Notes under the pieces: generated by a model | Databases searched by the model: none | Seen by the model: only the letters and a program-made list of their open reading frames with translations | What the model was told of the DNA's origin: nothing | Shown here: piece by piece, positions 1-12,834 of the stretch | Layout: the number at the start of each line of letters is the position of its first letter | Position numbering within the stretch: position 1 is the stretch's first letter | Assembly: GCA_902702965.1 (NCBI GenBank) | Contig: CACRXP010000157.1 | Span: forward strand, 41,508 to 105,507 | Source of the DNA: Spirometra erinaceieuropaei | Taxonomy: Eukaryota > Platyhelminthes > Cestoda > Diphyllobothriidea > Diphyllobothriidae | DNA length: 64,000 nucleotides | Direction of reading: 5' to 3' | Translations under genes and position numbers: made by a program

Positions 1-1950
1 GAAAACAATCGCAAGGTGTCGTTTGAAAACGGACTGATCTCCGATGGAGGTAAACCGTAACCAACAGGCGAGGGGGGATAAAGTGTCAAAACACACATAA
101 GTTTATGCAAGGTCGAAGCGGGATCTATCACTCTCTCTCTCTCTCTTTCCACGGAGGATTATAGAACGCTTCGGCAAGCAAAGCTAAGAGCGTAAGCAGA
201 CCTCGAAGCAAAAGTTAGAGGAAGTGAGCCTGTCGAGGTACAAACGCTGTCATTGACGCTACTTCTACCACCAGTAGCACCACCGTCACTAACACAACAA
301 TAGTTAATATTGAAAAGATCTTAGTACCTATCGGCCGGGTGCGGAAGAAGTACAGAAGGCTATATGAATTGTCCTGTTTGTAACAAGCAAAAAGCACCAC
401 TGTTACTACCGCCGCCTTCTCCACCTCTACATCGTTAGGCCATTTCCTATCAACTAAAGACAATAATTCGCACCCTCGAAAAACGCAAATCGAAAAAGGT
501 GGGCAAGAAATTACTAAGAAGAATTCCTCCCGAGTAAGTGGTAATATCAGACACATCCGTGGGCGTAAAACAGTCTGCGCCATGAGCGGATGTGGATACG
601 CTAACACCCCTCCCCACAGCAGATGGTAGGCGCTGGGTCTGAGCGAATCCCTAACCAGTGTCGTACATGTCAGGCCAGTCAATGCACCCAATTTACTTAT
701 CAGTCAGCTGACAGGCTCGGACAGTCGACGGATGCACAGAGAAAAAAGGATTGAATCAGGCTGATACTGATGAATCTATCCGCTTAGTAAATCAACACCC
801 TTCTTGCTAATAATAAATCTCATATGCTTGGACCTATCAAGCGGCAACAACAGTCGTGGCAGAAAAATGGCCAACTGACAGAATAGAGTAATCCTAATCG
901 ACATTAATAGCCAGGCTGAAGTGGCCACAGAATAGGACCTTTATGGTGCCTTTCGCTTCTGTGAATTCCGAACCTATGTGTGTTACGCGCAGACAGCGAC
1001 TTCACATCACTTAAGTCAGTAAGCCCAATCTTAGTCCCAGACGAAGTGACTCGAACCGGCCATCGGGAAGAACACAGGGGGGGAAGGGGAGGTCGATAAT
1101 GGGAAACCGTCCCCACAGCACATAAGTACTTTTCCTACTACAATAAACCCGACGCACTCCTACCTATTATTACTACCCCGTGTTTTCTGAGAGACAATCA
1201 TAAGGCACGATTTACCCCCGAGAGGGGTCGTTGACTCAGGCTATAGCTGACCGCCCAAGTGGAGGGGGATGAAAATGAGTCTAGACGACAGAGCTGTCAA
1301 CGGATCGGCAGACGACAAAAACAACGACCATATGCCAAACTGCCTCACAGTTGCCAGACGGCAGGAGTCTCCTCCTATTTTGATAACTGATGACAGCCAC
1401 GCGCAGGCTAGGGGGTAGCCTGAATTTGCAGCGGGCAGATAGGCGTAAGGTTGGAATGTGAAAGGAAACGGCATAGTAAAGGGAAAGTGCTTAAGAGAGT
1501 CGTGATGATTCATGATATTACTTAAATAAATGCCGGAAGGAAGCAAAATGAAGGGATTCTGACATGCGATGAGGAGTACAACAAGAATAACGAAAACGTA
1601 ACGTTCTAAATCCGGATACTGCAATTGTTGCAAACATAGAGGTTGGATCTAGAGGAAGGCAGGCTACGTAAACGAGCTATGAGGAAATCTTTCATCATTT
1701 TATCCAAAAAGGGTGCTGAAATGTGCAAACTGCAAGAGTGGGTGACAAAGCAAGAGGAGGGATTCCGACGGAACTTACCCTTGAAACTAATTTATGTGCG
1801 TTACTCTGAGGGCGCTGAGTTCTTCTGACAGAGATTACCGCGAGAGGTGTCCACCGTGGGAGGTGACTAAATGGAAGATTTACTGGGATTATGTATTCAT
1901 CAAAGTATTACACGGAGAAACAGGGAACAAATGGAGCCAGCGAATACGCC
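1..1950. other. No recognisable gene
   Basis: I see no coding region or known repeat family here. A short CT-rich microsatellite sits near 131-148. The open frames present are short, low in complexity or unlike any family I know. Confidence 0.5.
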
Positions 1951-1954
1951 CTTA

Positions 1955-2030
1955 GGCCGGAATCGAATCGCTGATCTCTGACTTCGCGCTGGATTGTCTG
2001 CTGACTGAGCACTAAGGGTTCAGCAGTCAA
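1955..2030 (-). repeat. tRNA-like (SINE-type) fragment
   Basis: On the minus strand a box-A-like stretch (TGCTCAGTCAGCAGA) is followed about 35 bases later by a box-B-like stretch (CGATTCGATTCC). This is the internal RNA polymerase III promoter layout of tRNA-derived SINEs. No complete cloverleaf was traced, so it is most likely a decayed SINE head and not a functional tRNA. Confidence 0.3.
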
Positions 2031-2309
2031 ATCCCATCTAAGGGCAGGTCTTTGTGTGCGTCGGTCTCCTACTTTCACGAAAATCAGTGCATAGGCGGCA
2101 GTGCCAAATGCAACCTGATAAGTGACTGCACACCCAAGACCGTTTGAACATTCAGAATCCAAATTACTGGAATTTCATTTGCTGGTGAATGGCTAGATGT
2201 TCAAGGTTGTGTGTGTGTAAAGCTGCACTTATGTTCAGAACTGGAACCCTGATGTCTGAAATGGCAATAATACAATTTTCGCTGACCTGCATCGCACTGC
2301 TAATAGAAA

Positions 2310-2366
2310 TCTGACAGCCTCTGATGTTAATTTATGCGGGCAGCACCCCAAACGGAGGCTGTCAGA
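2310..2366. repeat. Small inverted repeat (hairpin)
   Basis: TCTGACAGCCTC at 2310-2321 is the exact reverse complement of GAGGCTGTCAGA at 2355-2366. This 12-bp stem encloses a 33-base loop. Function is unknown and it may be chance or an element end. Confidence 0.4.
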
Positions 2367-2399
2367 CTTGTGTTTTTGCAAGGCTAGAAGTTCTGCGGG

Positions 2400-5300
2400 G
2401 GGCCTAAATGACGCAATATTGAGTTAGAGTTGCAGTCTTCTTATCCCTCCATGAAATTATTTGCTTTCACTTAAAATTTTTAATGCTTGTCAGAAATCTT
2501 GGCATTCGAAAAGGCCTTAAAGAGATAGCGCGACTACTAGGGGCCACAAATTTGTGATACTACATACTAACCATGCCTGCGGGCTCATATCGTAGATTGC
2601 CTTTTCTTAGAATGCTGTATAATTTGCCCCATGGTACTTGCCAAATGAGTAGGGCTTTGAGAGCAAACATCGACTATTCGGAACTCCATTAAGTAAGTAA
2701 ACTCAAGTAAACCGTGTTAGCACCTCTTAAATTTCGGATGTTTTACGAAAGAGAGCAAAGTAGGATATGAAGTCGTGCATTTAAACTACAAATAAAACAT
2801 CGACTTCGGAGTAGAGTTATTTCTTGGGAATCCCGCCCGTTAACACTAATAGTCTATCCACCTTTTCTGTGTTTTTTTTGTGGAAATGTCTGGACGGAAA
2901 TACACATTAAACTGTCCCATTTTCAGGCTGAGGACAGAAAAAACTTATAGAAGAGGAATGGTAAAATGGCACTTAGTTCATTCAGGAGGAATGATTTATC
3001 TATAAAAGTTGTATTGAAATACTTGGAGTCCCTCATTAGTACATGCTAAGTGCTTTATTAATTAGGAAATCACTCTGAGACTAGGAGAATTTCGTTCTGT
3101 CCATCTTCTCCAGGGCTAATCTCAAATCGAATAGTCGGGTTCGAGCCCTGCCCGTTGACCTATCCTTGATGTCGTAATTAAATGGAGTTCAAATACTCTG
3201 ACTGCCATTCTTACTAGAAGAGATTAATTATTTTAGAGGTTGTTGGGGCTGATTTTTTTTTCAAAAAGTTGCCTGTTGTATTTCGCCTCGGGAATTTTTT
3301 CAGGTATACTACTACTTAGCTACCAGAACGTCCAACCTTAAAAAGGTCAGGACTGACATTGCCGCAGTTATATGGAAGAAATGGGTTGCCCTACTCATAT
3401 GCGAGTACTTTTTGCACTGCCGCAAACTCTTCATTACGCAGAAATTTAGGCTTGCAAAGATGGCGGCTTGCAAAAACTATACAACGAGCCAGAGATTGAT
3501 TAACAACAATATATCAAGAGGCAACAGTGACATTTTTGTCATATATGCTGCACTACCTGGAGTCAGCAGTGGCAGTTGCGTAAGGTAAAAGCGAATTTTA
3601 AATCAAAGAGTTGAGGGAAACAGCGGCAGGCTTGATAATTACTTTAAACCTATAATAACTTCTTTTGTTTCACTGGCTTGTTCGCGGCACTTGCAGAAGC
3701 GCCAGACTTCCGTCCTGCCGACACATGGCCCCGCCAAGGGGTCCTTTGTGTTTTATTTTTAGCACAACGGATAAATCGAGCTGCATGATTTGGCAGTAAT
3801 GATAGCGAAGGTACGTTTCTGCGTGGATCGGTTCTCAGAAACAATCGTAAAAGTGAAGTACTTCTCATTCTTTGTTTTCGGAGAATGCGGGTGGACGGGG
3901 CCGAACGAAGGTAGCCTCATCCGCTCCCAACTCCGAAAAATATTACAGATAGTTATTTAATTGTAGTATTGTCTCTGCAGTGTAGCCCACACTAGAAGCG
4001 TACCCAAGCCAAATTTATTGCAAAACCTTGTCGCACTGCAAATATCTCGCATTAAAAATAAAGGACAAACGACCCGTCAAGCTGGTCCCTGACCCCGTCA
4101 TCACCGTTTGGCTCGCACCCAAAAACAAGGCCATGCGCTAGCAGAACGGCCTAAAGGCCTGACAGGGATTTAACAATCATGTGAGTACTCGTGGGATGAC
4201 ACTAGGGTATATGGCAGTCTGCATATTCCCTAATTTTCCACGCTTTCCTTAGAAATTTTGGCTATAACTTCATTTGGAAAAACAGTATGGTTTTGCATAC
4301 AACGGTGGAGTTAATGGATGAAGATGGCAGAAATATTTTTCCAGATTTTAGGTCGTTGGAGGAACATAGTAGGGGACATGTTATTTTCTCCTTTTTCAAA
4401 AAATGGGTCTGGTACTAACAAGTTTTCTGCGTCCTTCGTTTAGTTTTTGCAATAATGTGAAGGTCTGATATGGGTTTTCTCAGCGAAAAGTCAACGTTAT
4501 AACAATCTTCTGGAGAGTAAGAGAAACACTATAGGTCAGTTCGGGGTCCTTGATCTACTGCATTGTTTCCTCACGCACGCGTACAGGCAAAAAATCGTAA
4601 CGATGGCATCTTTTCTTTCGGCGATGCTTTTTATACCTCAGATACCAACTTGAGCAAACATGCATTCCTTCAAAGAAAACAAATTTCTCATACAAAAACC
4701 AAGCATTTCCACTACCTAGCTTAGGAATTTTTCCACGCGTGAAGAGGATTTCAGGTGTCAAAAATTTTACCCCAGAACGAAGAAAGTCAATCATATTTTC
4801 AAGAGGCGTTTTAATCCTTCCCGAGGAGTATGATTTTCAGTCAGTTCGATTCTGGTTAGATGAAATATATTCCATTGATGTCGTTATACTTATCGATCAG
4901 TTTCAAACTTGTTTGCGTAGTTTCCATCTCATACATACCCATCCCGGGATTTACTGAAATATATAGAGCACTGGGAAAGTTTGCTTAAAGGTTAATGTGG
5001 CGAGTCATCGTATGTAAAGAGGAAGCTATATTCAGTCCAATAAAAAACATCTTCTGTAGAACGTTTCGATCATCTTTATTTATTTTGGTGCAGTGTCCAA
5101 AGAAGTTAATTTGATGAAAACCACATGATCGTAGACCCCGATAAATGAATCTACGCAAAAAGCCCTCTGGAGTCTTATACACAGGTAGTATTCTGTCACA
5201 TGTGTTTTCCTGTACACCTTAAGGAAACAGATACAAACTTCAATTTCGTTTGAAACGAGCATGAAGCAACGGCCACTATCATTTTGTATGCATGTGGGTA

Positions 5301-6730
5301 AAAAATGGCACCATACCCCTAAGTGCCTCGCTCGACTAGTGCATAGCTGTGCACTTTTGAAAATATCAGTTGACAAGGAATATTTAAATGAAGAAGGTAG
5401 AATAGGTAAATTTGGGGAAAATAAGTGCGCAATAACATCTAGAAATCAGAAATGCAAGGAAGTTTAGAGCACCAAAGACTGTTCGAAACCTGCCGGTTCC
5501 TGAAAGCAAGAAGTCACCGAAAATTTAGTTGTTTAGACTGCTAAGGCTGGATAAGTACAGATCCTGAGTTTACAATCAGATTGTTAACACATGACAGACA
5601 TGGGAATAACGTACATCGAAGGTGAGACGACTGCTTACATACCACGGATGCGAGCATCCGCAGACACTACTTGACCAATTAAAATAATCATTTGCGCGAT
5701 AATATAATTCTGTAGATATGTCAAGTCACCGACGCCATTCAAGCCATGCGAAGATTAGAATATTCAGTTTCCAATTTTACATTTGCAAAGTGGCTTAAGT
5801 TGGACAATCCTGCACATTGCTAAAAACGGACCACTTAGGCTCAGGTCTTCGCTGGACACCTAAATTATGCTGAAACACAAGCAGAAAGCTGTGGACTGTC
5901 GGTGAATTGATGGTTAGTTGGTCACCCCGACTTAATCGACCAAAGATTTTGGAGAAGTACGCACGGTGAGGCAAAAAACGAGTAGATCGTGATGCATGGT
6001 AGAGTAAACGGAATTGTTAGACGTTCGATCGTTCTATCTATTAGACGTTTGCTCCCGGCGAACAAAGCGGAAAACGTCCCATACAAACAGAGAAAATGTA
6101 ATCATAGGCTAAGCTGAATCAATAAACATAGAAACAGGTACCAAGAGAGTGATCTGTCAGGACTGTGGATGAGACCGTTATTCCAACTTCACAGCCGCTT
6201 AACAGTTCAGAGCTGTGGACAGCTTAAGGAAATTGCCGCGGATTTACGGACGCCAAATGAGTGACTTTAGCCTTTCGCTGGTTATTAGTATGAACGAGGT
6301 CAATAGTTATGAGGAAGGAATTACCAAATATCGTAGCCGGCAGGCAATCACACCGGTTTCACTCTGTCTCCTCAAAACATTGATCTTCATAATTCCAAAC
6401 CACTGTGTAAATCCCGTGGTAATTTACAGTAGATCGGCTGAAGGTATTGTCACGGATTTATCCGACAGTCAGGGAATTTTGAATACCGAATTGTTTTCGA
6501 TCAGAGTCCTCAGGGCCTGTAGCTCAAGCCAATTACTAGAGTGCTGAGTAAAACATATGTGTTGGTCGTCATGCGCGGAAAATAAAGCACACTAACAACC
6601 ACCGAAGAGAACGGTTGTAAAATTTTAATCAAAAAATGGTCGGTCAAAATCGAAAACAAGCCGAAGTAAACGGAAGCGTATTAATAATAGGTGTTTTGAC
6701 AACTTTAAAATAATTCGCTTTGACCCGATT
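2400..6730. other. No recognisable gene
   Basis: About 4.3 kb of AT-rich sequence without a frame I can match to a protein family and without an obvious transposable element. Several short open frames exist, but none has exon-like borders plus a recognisable motif. Confidence 0.5.
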
Positions 6731-6734
6731 GCGA

Positions 6735-6812
6735 AAATCTCGAAGCCTCGGTGAGATTTGAACCCACGACAGCAAGGGAAGGCTTTAGTACAGCCAGCGT
6801 CATAGGATTGCG
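6735..6812 (-). repeat. tRNA-derived SINE (family S2) head
   Basis: Read on the minus strand, this matches the tRNA-like head seen at 44302-44382. It has a GGCTGTACTAAAGCC-like anticodon arm and a box-B-like stretch (GTGGGTTCAAATC) before a CACCGAGGC end. It abuts exactly the point where the Gypsy integrase frame breaks off (about 6813), so insertion of this SINE or a deletion beside it probably truncated the retrotransposon. Confidence 0.55.
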
Positions 6813-7110
6813 ATAGTGGCAAATGCAGTCACCGGATTCAGCGGAGCAATCTCGGACCACTTTGTGTAGGCGTCAACCAAGACTAGGTAGGAGACTTCGT
6901 TGAATGGGCCAGCGAAATCAATATGCACGCGTGACCAAGGCCTCTCTGGTGGTTGACAGGGTGTTGGTGGTTGATGAGGAGGCATCATGGCAGCTTGCTG
7001 ATATCGATAACAGCGTCAAACTAGGTCGCCGATGTCACCGTTGACCCTCGGACAGTAAACACAATTGCGAGCAATAGACTTCATTCGGCTGGCACCAGGA
7101 TGAGCGGCAT
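6813..7110 (-). pseudogene. Gypsy integrase, truncated
   Basis: The His-Cys zinc-binding region is visible (HPGASRMKSIARNCVYCP), followed by a stop, then the start of the catalytic core (PWSRVHIDFAGPF, VLVDAYTKWSE) with the first catalytic Asp. The second Asp and the Glu of the DDE triad and the C-terminus are missing, because the frame ends at 6813 beside a tRNA-like SINE. Confidence 0.85.
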
Positions 7111-7439
7111 GAGATTGACGTAGTACAGTGGGTCGGAGAGAAGATAGGATCACCACACTGTCCGCAAACATGAGACAGGAATCAACCACAGATAGCGATG
7201 CTCGGCGGAGGAAGAGATGACGAAGATCGCCAGCAAGTGTGGTGGTTGGCCAGCAGGTGTGCGCGTAGGTGATGGCCTGACGGAGGACAGGATCCTGTTC
7301 AGTAGCAGGTCGGATTCCGCGGCTGTGACAGGGATACCTCGTCTGGCGTCTGGAAGCTGACGGTGTAAATCATCCTCAATCGAAATAATGGCAATCACCG
7401 TATCTTCTCAGGTACCTGATGATTGCTAATGAGGCGAGA

Positions 7440-7890
7440 AAGGCTTTAGCCTGACCAAAATCTGTAGGACGACAGTAGAGAATATCGAAATCGTAGCCAA
7501 GAAGGATGGTTGTCCATCGATGAAGTCAGCTGACTGAATAGACGGGAATACCCTTCCTCGAACGGAGGATTGACCGCGATGGTTTGTGATTTGTCAACAA
7601 GCTGAAGTGGCGGTCGTACAGCAGTTTGTGGAACTTCTTGACGGCAAACGCGAGGGCTAGAGCCTCCTTCTCTATTTGCCCGTTGTTCTCCTCCGCAGGG
7701 GGTTAGCGTGCAAGACGCATCCCGGATCGCCTTTTCGGACCCATCAGGAAAAAGTGTGTGAGATGACGGCACTAACTCCGTGGTGGAAGTATCTGCAGCA
7801 ACAACGATCGACTTTAGCTGGACGAAGGCCTTTTCGCAGTCGGAGGACCAGAACCAAGGAGCATCGTTCTGCAGCCGACAGTTGAGGGGG
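7440..7890 (-). pseudogene. Gypsy RNase H remnant
   Basis: Two frames share the region. One starts with the tether (APWFWSSDCEKAFVQLK). The other carries the RNase H core (QIEKEALALAFAVKKFHK, then LYDRHFSLLTNHK). At least one frameshift separates them. It follows the reverse transcriptase in the normal pol order. Confidence 0.75.
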
Positions 7891-7927
7891 CCCGTTCGTC
7901 GTGCAGCGATTGTAGTAAGGCGCTATA

Positions 7928-8265
7928 CTAGCTGATCAGGTCAAGGAACGAATAAAGTTGCAGTACATTCTCGGGTGCAGGCATCCTTGGGATGGCCCGG
8001 ACGTTTTCAGGATCTGGATGGCGACCGGTGACGTCGAAACCGAATCCGAGGTACTTGATTGAGTCGAGGGACTTGTCTCCCCGCAGGCGGAACCTATATT
8101 CCTGCACGCGTTTGAGTACTGCGCACACTCGTTCTTGCAGCTCGGCAGGGGAGCGACTCAGGATGATAATGCCGTCCAGGTACTCAGCTGTGCCAGGGAT
8201 GCCGGAGAGCGTTGCGTTCATCGTTTGTTGGAATCGGACCGGGGTGTTCTTGACACCGAAGGGCA
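7928..8265 (-). pseudogene. Gypsy reverse transcriptase, C-terminal half
   Basis: This continues directly from the preceding frame (LPFGVKNTPVRFQQTMN) and covers the polymerase active-site block and the thumb (IKYLGFGFDVTGRHPDPENV). The usual YxDD is YLDG here, so the second catalytic Asp is lost. Together with the upstream stop this shows the copy cannot reverse transcribe. Confidence 0.85.
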
Positions 8266-8266
8266 G

Positions 8267-8908
8267 TCAGGTGTATTGGAGCAGACCGCGGTGGGTATTG
8301 ATGGTCAACAATTCGCGCGACTCTGTGGCGACCTCGATCTGCAAATACGCATCAACGAGATCCAACTTATCAAAGCAAGTGCCATCATTCAGCAGGGTGA
8401 AAGTATCAGCCGGAACCGGCAGTGGATAACAGTTCGGCGTCAGCGCGGTATTGAGACCGGTGGAGAAGTCAGCGCAAATGCGAATCGAGCCCTTGGACTT
8501 CTTAAGCACAACGATTGTTGCGGCCCAGGCGGAGTAGGATACGGGAACTAGAACTCCCAGTTTCTCCAGACACTTCACTTCAGCCTCGACAAGTGGTAGG
8601 GCTGCAAATGGGGCTGGTCGCTTTGGACGGAAGACTGGTTGACTTCCAGGCGAAAGAAGTAGAACGACTTGAGTGCATGTGCAACGACCCAGACCGTCTT
8701 GGAACACTAGAGCAAATCGCTGGAGAATGTCCTTGGTTTGGTCTACGAGCATAGCGGGAATCTGCACCTGACTGCAAACAACACGAAGCGGCATATCGGC
8801 CAAACCGAGTTGTTCAATCCAGTCGAGACCAAATAAATTAAAATCAGACTTGGTGATGTAGCAGGTCGCAATGATGCTGGTACTGCGGAACGAGACACAG
8901 CATTGCAA
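8267..8908 (-). pseudogene. Gypsy protease end and reverse transcriptase, N-terminal half
   Basis: A 213-residue open frame. It contains the protease C-terminal region ([14 protein letters not shown]) followed by reverse transcriptase blocks: [17 protein letters not shown], then [12 protein letters not shown], and the first catalytic block [15 protein letters not shown]. The frame ends in a stop within LLQYT, and the polymerase continues directly after the stop, so one base change broke the frame. Confidence 0.85.
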
Positions 8909-9012
8909 TTGCCCAATTAGCTGTACGAGACCACCGCACGCGGTTTGTCGGACCGGGAAGTCCGCTGCATCATGGGGCTGCCAAGGAACTGCCAGAATTT
9001 CCCAGAGATGAT

Positions 9013-9195
9013 TGTGATATTCAGTTTATTTCAGTTTATTTGGTAAGGATAATAGGCAAAGCCTTTGAAAACCCTATTGATTACATGTCAGCTCGTTAGA
9101 AATAACTTAACACGAACAAAAAATATTCACTATAAAAACAGTACTTGGTTCATTTGAGTAGCATTGTCTCAGAGGAAATATTTGTGGGGACCAGG
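9013..9195 (-). mobile_element. 3' end of a CR1-like LINE inserted into the Gypsy element
   Basis: On the minus strand the stretch ends in repeated AAATAAACTG units (about 9035-9015), the short tandem 3' tail typical of CR1-type LINEs. It separates the two halves of the Gypsy protease. It is short, as expected of a 5'-truncated insertion. Confidence 0.55.
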
Positions 9196-9199
9196 AGTA

Positions 9200-9550
9200 T
9201 TAGTTCAGATTCATACCAGTGTGCAACTGTACGCGAACCACATGGCCATTGAGCAAAACGTCAACAAACTTTCTACGATCAGCCGCAGTAAGATGGAATG
9301 TGGCCAAGAAACTTAGAAAGTTACCAATTGACTGGGGTTTGGATTTGTGTTTTGACCGGAAACGGTGCCTGGAACTAGAACTGACGGGGGTTGGCTTGCT
9401 TCCAGAAGCTGGTATTGATTTGCAAAACCCATCAGAGTGTCCCATCTGATTACAACTTTGCCGGAGATGCTGGCGGATTGTGCAATCCCGGTGGAAATGC
9501 CACTCGCCACAGTGCCACCAAGGAGATGGCGGAGATCGCTCCTTGGGCAT
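9200..9550 (-). pseudogene. Gypsy nucleocapsid and protease start, remnant
   Basis: A CCHC-like zinc knuckle (WHCGEWHFHRDC) is followed by a basic linker and the beginning of a retropepsin (FVDVLLNGHVVRVQLHTG). The catalytic Asp of the expected D-T/S-G/A triplet is replaced by His, which would inactivate the protease. The frame stops where the LINE tail (9013-9195) begins. Confidence 0.7.
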
Positions 9551-9583
9551 TTGCCTGGGCCACGTAACAGTATGCGACTTGGT

Positions 9584-10218
9584 CTATATGACTGTATGGG
9601 TTGAGCGAGATATGGCAAGGTTCTGAATAATAGCACAGTCGCGCTTTAGGCTGATCAGCGTTTGGCACTCTGCTGCCAGCTCTTGGAATGTGGTAGAGTT
9701 GTTCTGCTGCAGTTTGGATAGGAGCCGTGTCCGGATATCAGCATCCTTGGAGGACTGGGAGCCGCAGATAAATATAAGGCATTTCAACTGGTCTTCTGTG
9801 AGGGAACCCAGTTGAAAACGCCCACAGTCACGATTAACAATGCCCGCCTACGTGATGGAACCATCGAAATCTCGTTGCACAGTTGTAAACACTGAAATCG
9901 AGTGTTGAAAAGGGATGATCGCTCGCCTAAATCCTTCTACAACGCCTGAACCGTGTCCATGAAAGTGGCTTCTCGGGTATTGCTGGGGAGGACGAAACTG
10001 GCATAACGCTCTTGTTTGGCCGGACCCGGTTTGCGGAGTAGAAGGCGAACATCCATGCGTCGTCCTGGCAGCCAGATCGACAGTGAACAAGTCTTCGTAT
10101 TGTTTGTACCGGGAATCAAAGGTAATATAGGTCTGCGGGTCACAGAAGAATTTAGCGATGACGCCGGCAATGTGATCAACAGATTGCGAACCACCAGCCG
10201 CGCTTGATTGGCCCACAA
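9584..10218 (-). pseudogene. Gypsy gag remnant
   Basis: Two overlapping frames carry a capsid-like region (FDSRYKQYEDLF, then VRLLLRKPG) that is normally continuous, so there is a frameshift near 10080-10040. The distal part (LKCLIFICGSQSSKDADIR, then LAAECQTLISLK) is the typical end of gag in flatworm Gypsy elements. In an intact element this would be the structural capsid polyprotein of the virus-like particle. Confidence 0.75.
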
Positions 10219-10539
10219 ACCATCATCATACCAGCGGTGCCCGCAAGGTGCCTTAAAAAATATTCAAGGAGTGCTGGCAGAGCACTGCAATAAGTACCCT
10301 TCTCCCAATATTATTTTTGGATTTTTGCAAGCATTTGGGGGGATAGGGATATCTGTTAAGGTTAAACTTCCGACGCGGGAATGAGTGCCCCCCAAATTTA
10401 GTTCAAGGCCGCCTGTAGCACGGGGTAGTAGTTATTCAGGTGTCTAACAAAAGTTTTCATATCATCCTCTGAAGATTGGTTAAATTACTCACGAAACACT
10501 TGGAAACGTCAGCATCTCAATATAACTGTTCCGGTGAGC

Positions 10540-10754
<215 letters not shown>

Positions 10755-11264
10755 TCCTTTTTCAAGTAATCAACCCGGATATCTCAATTTTGCCAATCTA
10801 AACGCATATTAAATAACAGATCGCTTGTCCCGCTAACATCAGACAGCAACGATTTGGAATCGCTTACCCCGAATGGCTTATTGTTGATGAGGAACTGTCC
10901 AATGCTGGCTTGCAGGGACGAATTGGCGGCACGGTACCACGTTGGATAGAAACACGTACACTACCTCGCTGGCGTGTTCTGGAGACAATGAGTGAAAGAA
11001 TATCTCCCAAGTCTCCAGAAAACAACAAGGCAGATATGACAAGCCGCGGACCTGAATCCAGGTGATATTATTTCACATTCGCGGGAGCACACACTTCGTG
11101 AGCATTGGCCTTTGGGAGTAATAATTACGTGCGAAAACAGTCGGTTCATGTAAGAATCTCAGAAATATTTGAATTGTCTTCGAAAATGAGCTTTGCGTGA
11201 GACAAGCGTAGGGAGTCTTTAAATGTTAATGATGCAAATCCTTTCAGATCTGTTGCTCAAATAT

Positions 11265-11520
11265 ACGACTCGCAGTCAAACTGGACGCTCCAGAAATTTG
11301 CAGTCCCCTTAACGACTTTATTAAGTCATACTTATCTAAGCGGGAACAAAAGGTCATAGTGGGTCCTCATTTTCCGGTGAGAGGTTTATTTTAAGCGGTG
11401 CCTTCGAGCTGACCGTATTACGTCCTCCGTGTTTTTGCCGAAAATTATTGATATTTCGTCAGCAGCTAAACGCTCAATCCTTTATTTTTGCTGATGATCT
11501 CAAATGCGTATGCTCTCTCT
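11265..11520 (+). mobile_element. CR1-like LINE fragment (reverse transcriptase)
   Basis: The frame reads SPLNDFIKSYLSKREQKVIV, a conserved stretch of CR1-type reverse transcriptase also present at 15478-15540. A short way on, FIFADDLKC at about 11477-11503 carries the catalytic ADD block. The two are separated by a deletion or frameshift. Confidence 0.65.
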
Positions 11521-12834
11521 CTCTTTAAAACAACGACCTACCATTGGCTGGAATAAAACCATGCCGATTTGCCCATGCGTTCAGCACGGAGCTCAGCATA
11601 GCAAATGGAATTCTCTCATCCCAAATATCGCTGCCTGTGCTTTGAACCTGAAGGTATACATCAACCAGTGCGCCATCAATATGGGATATTTCACCATTAA
11701 GGGCATAGGTTCACACCACACAAAAATCTGAACCTCTCGCTGCATGCCGATGGAACTACGGCCAAAGTGGCCCAGATTTATGGTGTTATTTTTTGCAATA
11801 TTTACTTTCCTAAATCTATATAACGTTTGTCCTTCCCATTCTTGAATATTTATCCCCATTCTTTGGTTTAGTGAAGGAAGCTAGTCTTTCAAGGATTAAA
11901 AATTTTCAAAGATATTTTACTAGGAAATTCTTTAGGACGGCACGTCCTATTGCATTATATAACTGAGTAAAAACTGAATGAGTAACACTTCTGCTGCCCG
12001 GCCTTCCAATATTGATAACTTTTCGAATTTTCCCTGTAATGAATAACCTCATCCATAAATCCTCAAATTTTCGGCAGCCACCAACCCTATAAATCAGTGG
12101 CAAACTCTTGTGTTGCTTTTTAATCATGAAATTTTGAGCTAACCTTCGTCGAAATTTGAAGGAAACTAAATTCCAAACTCTCTCATTTTAAAATCATCGC
12201 CAGTATGAAAAATAAACCCTGGAGCACTCAAAAATTTCGGCAACTTTATGTCTCACGATGGGTCCCATTTCCTCTGTTCTTGGTGCCCACCTTAAAGGGA
12301 AAATGTGCACATTAACTTCATTGCAATGCGAGGAATTCGTATATTTTATCGAAGATGTTGGAAGTGAGACGGAAGACAGGCACAAGCTGAGTTTTAACAA
12401 TATTTTGAAAAATGCTCTTACAAGAAGACAGCCCGTCGATGTAGCCTTGCATAACTTTACTCTCGTGGCTTCAACTTTAAGGACGCTGGATCAAAAAGAA
12501 TTCCATCTAGGGGCAAAAATCCAACAAATGCTGTCAAATTATTCGCGTCCACAGAAGTTGGTTTCATTTTATCTCATTTGGAGGGGCCCTCTCAATATCC
12601 TCGAGAAAATAAGCTTTTTATTAGTCGGGATAAAACTCCATTGCAACACAGACTTTCCCCCTCATTAGCAAAGGTAAAGCCACCCCATAATTCTACTCAT
12701 CTGCAATTTGCTTCTGAAGCAGATTCTTCATCGGACGTCCACCAAATGTCCCTCATATCTGCAGCGGCGCTAGTTCCATCTAGCCTCATTCTGCAAGCTC
12801 AGTATGGGTCCACCTAAGAATCGCTAAAAAATCT

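Larger units (their letters stand above)
6813..10230 (-). mobile_element. Decayed Ty3/Gypsy-type LTR retrotransposon
   Basis: Read on the minus strand, the usual Gypsy order is present: gag (about 10220-9590), zinc knuckle (about 9530-9440), aspartic protease (about 9250-9200 and 8908-8830), reverse transcriptase (about 8700-7920), RNase H (about 7890-7440) and the N-terminal half of integrase (about 7110-6813). Frames change repeatedly and contain stops. It is interrupted by a LINE tail at 9013-9195 and ends mid-integrase at a SINE. No LTRs were found at either end. The element is dead and 3' truncated. Confidence 0.85.
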
